Shown: positions 47,401 to 59,400 of the stretch, in pieces | Numbering within the stretch: position 1 is the first letter of the stretch | Layout of the letters: each line of letters starts with the position of its first letter | Origin: Pomphorhynchus laevis | Taxonomy: Eukaryota > Acanthocephala > Palaeacanthocephala > Echinorhynchida > Pomphorhynchidae | Direction: 5' to 3' | NCBI GenBank assembly: GCA_012934845.2 | Contig: WNNJ02000108.1 | Location: 248,001 to 312,000, forward strand | DNA length: 64,000 nucleotides | Notes under the pieces: model-generated | Databases searched by the model: none | What the model was told of the DNA's origin: nothing | Seen by the model: the letters and a program-made list of their open reading frames with translations, nothing else | Program-made: the position numbers and the translations under genes

Positions 47401-50400
47401 ATAGATACATATTTTAAACTAGGTTACTATAAAAATAACATCAAGCAGGAAATAGTAAAATATAAATCAACACAATAATATAAAGAATAAATTTAAAATC
47501 ATTAGCGGAAACTTTTATGGTTGGACAATCAATAATATACTTTGTATTATAATAAGATACTATATAATCAAATTTAATTAGAGGAATTACGTCCTTAGCA
47601 CGTATTTGGCCCTGCTGCTATGTTGGGTAGGTGAATTAGGGTTCGAAACCTGATACCATATCAGTTCCTCCTGATGATCTCTAATCCTTATTCTTATTCA
47701 TCCTCTGTTACTTATTAGTCAATTCATAAAAATGACTTTTATTTTAAATTTCAAAGTTTTATTTTAACTTGGTATAAGGTATTTAAAATCTTATATAACA
47801 ATTATTAATTATTATTTATTATTTAATCATTTAAATTCTATTAAAAATTAAACTATTAAAACGTGAAAACTATTAAACAAGCTTCCTTAAGCTGCGACGT
47901 GCAACAGTTTGCGGTATTATATCCAAGGCATTCATTTACTGTTGAATTGATAATTGCAAATTCCCTATAGTTTGTTTCAATTTAATTTTAACTATCGATT
48001 ATTTCACTCTTGATATTGAACTATGGTATCGAAATATTAAGATTATTGATTATGATTTTATAATCACTAGGGATTATTGGTATTATCATCTATTATATGA
48101 TAGGTCTTCTATAGTCATTCATGCTTCTCCAAAAGACAAAGTTTAATTTCAGTGGGAATTATCTAAGTAATATAAATATATTTATTAACTGCTAAAGTTA
48201 ATCTCGACGTAGCTGGGATCACAAGTTTATATAAGTTTCTTAACTCAGTTATTCAGAATGAGTACCACATTTGCTCCTACCTGTTCAGTGGCTGAAAATA
48301 TCTGTGAATACATCTTTCCCAGATCCTCGTCCCAAGTCAAGAGTGATCTTGTATGCGATTTGCGAAAACTATCAAAACGTGAGCGGAAATATTTTACACC
48401 TTGAAAAATCCTATTCTACATGACCTAATAGTCAAAAATCTCACTTACATATTAATTTATGATTCAATTATTATTTTTATTTTAAATATTCTTTGCATTT
48501 GAATAGATTTCAATTATCTTAATTAATTAGTTTTAATGAACTTTTTAATTTATTTTTATTTTATCTATGATAAACGGAAGATTATATTTAAGGTATTTAA
48601 TCTTATCAGATCAGCCGAAATAATGTGCTAATAAACATTTAAGAAATATATTAATATATTTAAATATATTTATATTAATATAAATATAACTTTTATATTT
48701 ATAAAAATAAATTTAAAAGTTATTTAAAAGTTAACATTTGTATTGGTTTTATTCAAAATCACTTAAATAATTTTAATACATATTTTAAATTTGGTTATTA
48801 TTTACTGATTTGGTTACTATAAAAATAAAATCAAACAGAAAATAATAAAATATATAAATTAACAAAATATTAAAAATAAATTTAAACTCTTAAGTGGAAT
48901 TAAATTTAAAATCTTATCCATTTATGGATTAATAATAAATAATATACTTTGTTATTAATTTTGATAAATTTATGAATTACTGGGAATATATGAAGGCTCT
49001 TAATATGACGGCTTTGACTTCATATGTAAATAATACAAGTCGGTTGATTTTACAATAGAAAATAATGCATAATTGCATACGCATTGGACTAAAGTCATTC
49101 AACGTTTAGAAAGAGGAAGCCTAAAGTTATACGACATTTAGCCACAGTGGTAGAAAAGTGAGGACAAGTTTTTAAGTTTTCCGAGATCACTACACCTAGA
49201 TCAGTAAAAGGATTTACTGACTCGATAACGATAAAACTGAATTTATAAGAAGTGAAGGGTAGTCGATAGTGACAAATTCTCATATGCTTATATTTGCTCA
49301 CATTAATGACCAGGCCGTAAGATGAACACTAGTAGCTGACACTGTTCAAAGCCGATTCTAGTATGAGAAAGTTATAATAATCACTAACTGAATTTAATGG
49401 GTACTAGAGTTTCATATCATTATCGTATGGTAGGCACTGACATGTAACATTTTCATTGATTTCATTAATGTGAAAATAAAGTGGAACTAAGAATACAACC
49501 TTGAGAAACGTCCTAAGTGAAATTGTACCATTTTGAAAGAGTCACCAACTCGTACAATGAAAGAACGTCAATTTAAGGATTCACGTATTCATCTCCAAAC
49601 AGGTTTAGTGAATCCGTAATTTTCAAGCTTCCACATTAATATTCGATGAACAACCCGATCAAAGGTGTTGGACAAATCAATAAATACAACATCAATCGGC
49701 ACATCCTGTTTAACAAAGCCGGTCCAGCTTTATCGAGCTAAGTTAGATTTGTCGAAGTGAATTGATGCTTTCTAAAACCATGATGTTCTTTAATAAGATA
49801 CAGAATTTGTTCAAATGAGAATATGTGCTTCAGGATCAGTCTATGGATTTGACTGACTTGATTGACTGATTTGACTGACATTGATTGACTTGCAATCAAT
49901 GTATATCAAACTTATTAGCCGATAATTATTTTGAGCATTGACACAATTCCGACTTGTTGAAGACTTGGAAGACTAATGCTTTCTTTCTTATATCCGGAAT
50001 AATGAAAGTTCTCAAAAAGCAAACGGTATTTATGTGACGCAACCTTAGGTAATATTATACCTGGAATACCATGGGGCTCCGAACCATTTTTAAACGGCAG
50101 ACTCAACAAGAGATTAAGAACATCAAGTGGATCAAAGAGGATATTAGATTCCTGATGCTGGGACCGAATTACCTGTCGTAATATGGTAATCACGCAGGAA
50201 AGATTTATTGTGAGTGAGACAAAAGTTCTTTCTTATGTAGAAATGGGAAACAAATTTTTGCTCACAATTGATAAGAAGTTGATTGACGATGATGCTCTCT
50301 TACCGGTGCTAAGTAGTTGAAAAATTTGTTTTTGATCAGCATAATGTGAGAAACATAAACAAGGCCTCATTCTAAAGTTCAGCCTTGTTTTGATTAATAT

Positions 50401-53400
50401 AAGGTGATGAACAGAAATAAATTAAATACTTATTCCGTCGTTTAAGAGACGTTACCCCATTTCGAATTGCAGTATAAGATTTGTAAGAATCAAGACCTCG
50501 GTTAAATAGCAGGAAAGCACCATCTTGTTCTTTGACAGCACGCTTCAACTCGTTATCGAACCATTTGGGTTTGGAAGAATGTCGTCTACGTGTTACCCAA
50601 TGGGGAAATGCGTAAAGCAGATTAGTCAATATTGCGTGAAAGAGTAACCAAGCCACATGAACATCAACTGTTCCAGCACAAGGCAACCTAACCAAAACTC
50701 AATATCGCAATTTATCGTAATCAGCACTCATTGCACGTTTTTATTTGGCTGTTAAATATTAACTATTTATTATTTTAGTTATTATAGGCGGTCACTTGTT
50801 CGTAGCAAGTGACTGATTTTTTTGGCACGATTTATAATTTAAAGGAAATGATTTTAATGCAATTATATTTTTCAAATACTACAAACTCTTAATTTGTATT
50901 TTATTTTAGGATGAAAAGAATGATTGCTTTCTAACTAAATGTAATTGCTAAACTAAAACGTTACCTAAAATATCGAACTCAACTATTTTTAGTTGAGTTC
51001 GAACTTTTATGCGTTTTGATTTGAAAAAATATATTTGTGCAAATAATGGTTGATAATACGTTTTTAATTAATTAATCACGTCTATTTAATGATTAAACAA
51101 CTAAACCTGGCTTAACTTTAGAATTAGGCCTTGCAGATGCCTTTAGAATGAGGTCTTATAGGATATAATCGATAAAACATTTTTTATTTAAAATTAGGAA
51201 GGTCATTTCCTATTAAGGGTTTTAAAAGGTTTTGAGTTAATAAATTCGAACAGAGCAGCTAAAGAGTAGAGGCCTTTGGGTACTATAACATAATTTGTAT
51301 AGGTGCAACCTCATGCATTATATATCTTTACATGCGGTATTTATCACAAAGTATTTTTTATTTTTTAATTAAAAATATTTTTTCTCGAAATTTTGGCATT
51401 ATGCCACAATGATATTTTTATCCGAACGTTCGATAATAGAGTGGTCAAATACATACTAAAATATTAAGGTCCAATTAGTATCCTTTATGAATATTTGAAT
51501 TGTGGTATCTAAAATTTAAATGCTTTTAATCTGGTTACATATACAAATTAGGAAAATAATGTGTGTGCGTAATATTCAACACCCATTTTTAATTCTAAAA
51601 ATGGGTTTTACTGCATGATAACCAGTAAACAATAAGTTGGGCAGTGATCAGGGCCCTTTGTAGGTTAAGTAGAGTTCTAATTTTCGGACTTTATTTAGCT
51701 CATATATTGTAATAATAGCTAACCTTCATAGATTACAACTATTTTGAATATTAGGAGACTAGATGATACAAAGATGAGACAAGTGACGAGGAATGACTGT
51801 AAGATATATGTTTTCGATATATTTCTTAAATTTTTAACAACGATGATTTTTAAGCATGCCAAAGATATAATGCTCCTGTACATCACATAAAATAAACAGT
51901 GTTGCGTACCGTAAAACAATGGGGATATCTTGGATGTGCTACCTTGGGCATCGAAGATAACATTACATTACGTTATGCTTAAACATGCAAATTTATGTGA
52001 GCATAGATTATCTAAAACGATTTGGTTCTCAAACTGACAATTTTCTAATTTTGCATCGTTCATCAACCTCTCTTTCTTAGACGACACTCGCTCCACCTCT
52101 CTCTATTACTGCGTTTCCGTAATTCCCTCTTACTCCACGTATGAGTAAGAGGGAATTGTGCTCCTACGTATCCATCGCTTCGACCACATATCCACATATC
52201 TTGCCCAACTCTCCTGGCCCACCATCCACATCCGCATCAAACTCCGCCTTCTTCTCATAACGTTTTGTATCATCGGTGTCGGTTCCCCATCGTTCATCAA
52301 CCTCTCTTTCTTAGACGACACTCGCTCCACCTCTCTATCACTGAGTTCCCGTAATTCCCTCTTACTCCACGTTTCCAATTACTCTAACCACTACGACCTT
52401 CGATCCTTCCTCGTCGCCGCCCCACTCGCCTGGAATCAGCTCACTCTCCATGTCCGCCGCGCTCCATCCTTTATCACATTCGAATACCTCCTCCGTACCC
52501 ACCATCGCATCTAATACATATAGTTGTACAACTCACTGACAACAATCTGTACATCTATTTTTGTCCTGTAAGCCGGAATTAATCATAACACCGAGTTTTA
52601 TGATTAATATGGTTATTTTAGGTATGATCATGAAAGAAATATATTTTCTTAAAATTGACCATGCAAAAATAAAACAAGTTGCGATGAACGGCCATATGAA
52701 ATAGATAATCATGCATTTCTTAAAATCTTAAATGGTACATTTTAGATATGATTATGAAATAATGTTTATGTAGATCACAATGCAAACATCTTCAATGTTT
52801 GGATAGGAGAAAACCTAAAATATCAAGGACGAACGAAACATGACTAGAAAATCGAAAAATAACCGTTCATTGAGACATGTTAGTAACATTTTATTATATC
52901 AATATTGTTATTGATATTATTTATATAGTTGAACACTGTTTTTCACGAGGCTGGAGCTACGAAAGCGCAGAAATGGTGTGTATGAAACAAATAAGGTGAT
53001 ATCCACTTCGAAAATAGTTGATTGGTTTCAGTATTGTTGTGAGGTTCGCCTCGATTTATTCGAGTCAGCATACCAATAAAATTGGTGGTGTTGATAGTAT
53101 CGTTCAAGTTGACGAAAGCAAAGTGGGAAAAAGAAAATATAATATGGGTAGAAGAGTTTAAGGAAATTGTATCCAAAGTATGATAGATGAAGATAAAGAG
53201 TAAATGCTATAAATTTTTGATCTGTTGTGTTGCTAATAATATACGATGAAAATATCTAATATTTGTGCTGATGAATGTAGCAATGCCGATACATTAATTC
53301 AAAGCACGTTATTAATAATCAAAATTATTAATTTTATGAATATATATATTGACTAATTGGTAATGAAATGTTTGCATATTAAGAATCAGATATTAACATT

Positions 53401-56400
53401 TCAAATTCTTTCGGTAGTATATTTCAAGTTGTTTCTGAGTATCGAGGTATATTTACTATTGACTCGGTATTAAATAAATAATGTTAAATTAGATAAATAA
53501 TGTTAAAGTTTACACGATTTTAAACTAATTATTTTAAATTATAAACTTACGATTTTAAACTTGTGATTTTAAACTTCTTGCAATTTAAAATGTTTTACGA
53601 TTTAAATTTCTTTTTTGTTTTTTATTTCGTAAAATAACAATTAATCTGCGAATATATTTACATTGGCTCTAATCAAAGTTCATTGATCTTTCTATCTAAG
53701 ACAACAATAACCTTGTGATAGTAAGCCTTCCATTTATCAACATATAACTACGATATATTTCCTACCATTTTTATTTTTATTTTAATGCTAGTAGCAGCCT
53801 GTCGGTAACATAACTCCCGAATAGTAACAATTTTTGGTGCATTAAAATTCTTAAAATTTTCGTCTGACTTACAATTCACCTGTACATAACATGTTGTTGA
53901 AAGACTCTCCTCCTTAGTAAAAATTATGCATTTATATATGCCTTCGTCATCTTCGCATGACCTGCGAACAGATAGCGACTGTATTCCGGCCACGCGATCG
54001 CTTTTAATATCCACCTTGTCATTTTGCTTAAGGAGGGTTTTCTCAAAATACCAATTGACTTGGTAGGGTAACGTTGACCTTACAGAGCAGAATAGTTTAA
54101 ACTCCTGACCAACTTTTACGTTCTGGCATTGCAACCGACGAGTAATTTCAATATTTTCCATTAATTCATAGCATAGATGATTGAACCATATTCCTTTCTA
54201 TATAGAGAGTATATAACCTCACTGAAAAAAAACACTTACGTGAAGCAAAAGTCAATACTAGATCAGAATAGGCATTATTTCCAGTAAGAATTATTATCTA
54301 ACGTATATATTAAGAAATCGTAATATTTAGAAGTGACAAAATGATATTTCCATTTATATTAAATAAACAAAATAGGAGTTCATGACAACAGAATAACGAG
54401 TATATTTCCATTGCATTATCATCACTATCTATATATATCATATTTTACCCTTTAGATCAATGATGAATAATACGGTAACATGTTATTTTAGTTAACAAAG
54501 TTCATCAAGTTTCTATATGTATGCTAGGCAGAATAACTAAAGACAGAAAATCACACACAGGTCTATATTCATTTTGCAGAGTAAGAAATAAAGACGGATG
54601 TAAAATTGATTTTCATTGATGGGGAAATTATTAAAATTACGCCGCCGATAAAATTAATAGTGTAATTCGTGAAATTTGAATAAAAAATACTGATTTCATA
54701 AGTAAAGAAAAAATTCCAATTAAAAATTGATTTTATAATAATTGTAAAATGCTTTGAATTATGTTGTCAATAAAATTAACAAAAAATAAAAATACAAAAA
54801 AGTACTGGCGAAATATCAATCAATTATTCATATTTGCGATTTAGTAAATCTGTGAAATGTGAAGATCCTATATTGCTCTGTGCTTCAATCCTAAACATGT
54901 GCCTGCGAACTAGTGTACGAATATCGTCACGAACATGTTTTAACACGATCTAACCACTAACATTCTGTGACACACATTTAGGATTGAAGCATAGAACAGT
55001 ATAGCATCATTACATTTTACAGATTAAATGACCTGCTCTAGAAATCTATTTCGATTTAGTATAGTATTTCGATATAATTATATATTCGATATATTATATC
55101 CGAATATAAGACCAGACGTTGTATCAGAATAAGGATTGGAAGTAATCAAGAGGAACTGCTATGTTATCAGGTTTCGGCCCATATTCCTCTTCCGAATTAA
55201 ATAGCGGTGCCAAATACGTGCTAAAAACGTATTTCCTCTGGTAAAATTTGATTATATAGTATCTTATTCTAATACAAAGTATATTATTTATTATCCATAA
55301 AAGTTTTACGCTAATAATTTCAAATTTGCTTTTAATATTATTGTGTTGATTTATATATTTTACTATTTTCTGTTTGATGGCATTTTTATAGTAACCTAGT
55401 TTAAAATATGTATCTATAAAATTATTTGAATGATTTTAAAAAAACCAATGTCGTTACAAATTGTTGCAATTCTATCAATTTCATTATTTAATGTATTATA
55501 TTTTATATTATATGGTATGCATGAATGCTCATGCAAAAATATGTTTCTTGTAAATTTAAATATGTCATCTTTACGATATAAATTAAAAGTACTTTTAATT
55601 GATGTTAATTTAATGTTCATATCTAGATATATACCTTCTTTATCATTAATTTTGGTTTTATTAAGAATGAGGCTACCGGGATAAATTTGTTCTCTTATTG
55701 AATAAAAATTATTAGACTTAAATACACATATCATCAATATATCGAAACATATATTTCATATCTTTATACTGTTAAGATTTTTTACACAGTTATGAACAAA
55801 TTCATATTCTATAAAGCTTAAAAATAAGTCAGCTATAATTGGGCTACTATTGCCTCGGCTTAATTATTGTTAGATATGCAATATAGTTATTATAACATAT
55901 ATATGTATATCTCTTTCAGAATATAAGATTAATTAATTTTTCTAGTGCATCTTTAATATCTGCTAAATCTAGATTTGTTTTAAGCGTTCTAAAATCGTAC
56001 GTATTTATATTCTGAAAATTTATTCTTTTCGTGTTCTAAAAATTCTTTTGTAGAATTAATACCAAAATAGTGTTTTATACTAATATTAATTTCGATTACC
56101 TTACAATATTTTTGAAGTGAGTTTTAATTACTTTAAGTATTTTATTCATATAAACAGAAAGTGGTTTTAATGTACATTTAAAAGCACTACATATGAACCT
56201 AGGTTTTATTGGATTTTTTTGTAATTTTGGATTCCAATATAACATAGGTATAGTTTTATTATCTGATTCAACCTTTATACCCTTTTTATCTATTATAGAA
56301 CAGTGACTTGTGATCATTGTTTCTAAATTTAAATCACTACGTTCATATGTTGTGTTATTATATCCGAATATAAGATCAATTAATTTTTCTAATGCATCTT

Positions 56401-59400
56401 TAATATCTGCTAAATCTAGATTTGTATAAAGCGTATTAAAATCGTACATATTTATATTTTGAAAATTTATTCCTTTTATGTGTTCTAAAGATTCTTTTGT
56501 AGAATTAATACTGACATAATGTTTTATACCAGTATTAATTTCGATTACCTTACAATATTTTTTGAAGTGCGCTTTAATTACTTTAAGTATTTCATTCATA
56601 TAGACAGAAAGTAGTTTTAATGTACATCTAAACGCACTACATATGAACCTAGGTTTTATTGGATTTTTATGTAAGTTTGGATTCCAATATAATATAGGTA
56701 TAGTTTTATTATCTGATTCAACCTTTATACCCTTTGTATCCATTATAGATCAATGATTTGTAATAATTGTTTCTAAACTTAAATCTAAACTACATTCTTT
56801 CTAAACTACATTCATATGTTGTGTTTATATTTAAATCATTATAATTAACTTCTTTCATCAGTAAATCATAATAAAGCTTTTTGCATATAAAGACAGTTAT
56901 TACTAGCTTTATCAATAGTTGTTATTATATACTTAGGCTTTAATTTAGTAAGTTATGTGTACATATCCGTTTTTAATTTGATCTTTCCTTTTATAATTGT
57001 TTGTTATTTTCATTTTCTCTCTAATTTTATCTAATATATAAGATTTCCAAATATTTATCTTTGATGTATTTAAGCTTTTACTATTAATCAGTTTACCAAA
57101 GTAAGCATTTAAGTCATTATATAACGAATTATAAATTTTATTTCTATTGTTATTATTTAATCTGTATTTATACCCTTTTGATGGGATTTTCCTTCATTCA
57201 TTGTTTTTAATTAATTCTAGATTATGAATGCATATATGTTCATTTATTTTATCAAAATTAAGACTTTTGCAATCGCATTCAGTTTCTATAATGTTTCTAA
57301 TATTATCGTTACACATTGATTTCAATTCTTTATTATAATTACAAATTTTTCGTCCTAATGACGGTAACAACTTATACCTTATTTTAGTAATATATTTACA
57401 TTATCTAATCCTTTTATTTCTTTACTTTTAGAATTATTTAAAAGTCTACCTATATTTATGCTACCCATACATTTATTAATGAATTTTATGGTCAGTGTAT
57501 ATTTTTTATTGTTATTATTAATATTTATTGTTCAATTATAGTATTTTTTATTACAATAACTGTCTATTATACAACTTAACCTATCATAATCGTTAATTAA
57601 TCTTTGATTTATTGAACAAATGATATGCTTTAGAAAAACTTCTTATATTTACATAAAGATTTTTTTAGCTTATTATCTCTTAAAAGTTGTTTTAATATTT
57701 CTATTTGTTCATATATATACTCATCTTTTAAAATATTTTTAAGTCTATTTTTCTTATTTCTTTTATCACCATGACTTCTTGGCTTGCATTTAACCGGATT
57801 ATTATAATATAGTTGTTTATTATTTACTATCCTACTTCTGCCAATTCCTTGTACCACGTCATTCAATCCTAATGTGTACATGGAAATAAGCGTTATAATC
57901 CAAAAATATGCTCTTTCTAATATCTTTTTATATTATATTGACTTATTTTCTTCAACAATATGTTCTAAAATAAATAATTTACAATATCCTATATCATGTC
58001 CTATTAATCTCATATGTTTATGAAATATAGTTTGACTATTATGCTGTATATTATATATGTGTTGCCTAAACCTAGTTTTTAACATTTGATATGTTTTTCC
58101 TATATATTGCAATCCACATGTGCATTGTATTATATACACTACACCTGCGGTATTGCAGTTACAATTATTATTAATATTTAATGAAAAACATTTGTTTGTC
58201 GTATTACTTACGATACAATTATTATTATTTATAACATCACAAACTATACAATTTTTTCTGTTACATTTAAAAGATCTAAAATTAAAATCATTAGTACTTA
58301 CGTATTTTCCCAATCTGATTGTGTACTTGCAACTTTTAACGTTGCTTTTTCGGTGTCGTCACCTAGTTTAGTTGACTCAGACTAAACTTACAACGGGCCA
58401 TCCAGCAGCATCTGACAGGGGGCTGCCCTGCTTAAGGCGGTTGCAGGCTGGAACAAGATCTATAAAGATCTACCACCTTCACTCCACAAGCTACACGACC
58501 TAGCTATTGGCCATTACCTGGTCTCTTAAACGTGATCATGTGAAGCAGTTTACATTTTAAAGTGCAAACATTTTGGGATGAAAACTTCTCCCTTGACAGA
58601 CTGATACAACGAAACACAAATTGGAAAAAGGTTTATCTATTGACTATTGCTTTGATTTTATTTACCACGTGCGATTATAAATAAGAGAACATTTATTTAT
58701 GTTTTTATTCCATAAAGGCAGGTATTATGTATGTATTTATGCCTATTAATTAACATAAACCTTTTAATGTATGATAAATATAATTAAACCTTATTGGGAT
58801 AAGCATTAATAATGGCAGAACATGAGCGATTAAACTTTAAAAACCTGATCTAACGATCGCTGTGTCGGCATCAATTGTTTTCGATGCAGATTTGCATGAA
58901 AGAGATTGTTGTCTATTCCGTTGTTCTATACTTTATAAAAATCATTTAGTGATATCGGTACATGGTTATGATATTATGAAATTGATAAAAGCTCTCGATA
59001 ATGAGGTAACCCTAGTGGCATCAAAATAACAGATATCATACGATTTTTTAATTATAAGGAATAAATCGTCTCTGAATAAAAACGTGTTTGTAGATTGCTA
59101 AATATCATATAATACTGTGGATGATAATAATCGCATAATACGACTGCTTGTTTGTTAGAACACGTGTTCAATTGTATAATTAAATATATGAAAGTATATT
59201 TAAAAACGATCATTTGAAACAGGAATTAAACGACATATTATTTATGCTTATGTTTCGATTGAGGTCTCGTAAGCTGAATTTTCAATCGATAAGTTGTTAA
59301 GAAATTTCATTTATTAACAGAAATTTCTAATTTAACATTTAACAGAAAGATCAATTGTATTTGTTTTATTGCATCAATGCCTTTATTTAATAAAAGAAAA

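Larger units (their letters stand above)
55126..58371 (-). mobile_element. Penelope-like element with endonuclease upstream of reverse transcriptase
   Basis: This is the longest copy of the AT-rich PLE family. Read on the minus strand the order is zinc-knuckle and GIY-YIG endonuclease (58345-57933), basic linker, reverse transcriptase N-terminal part (about 57300-56100), catalytic and thumb part (about 55870-55400), stop, then 3' tail to about 55126. Canonical PLEs have the endonuclease at the C-terminus; an N-terminal endonuclease is the hallmark of the Naiad/Chlamys-type permuted PLEs. The plus-strand copies agree, since none has an endonuclease after the reverse transcriptase. The frame is broken in several places and the fingers region contains a 450-bp tandem duplication. 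It sits in the Ig-gene intron, in sense. Confidence 0.85.

Noticed and set aside
52943-53176. Minus-strand open frame of 77 codons
   Set aside because: It is antisense to the Merlin transposase motif, which explains the sequence better.
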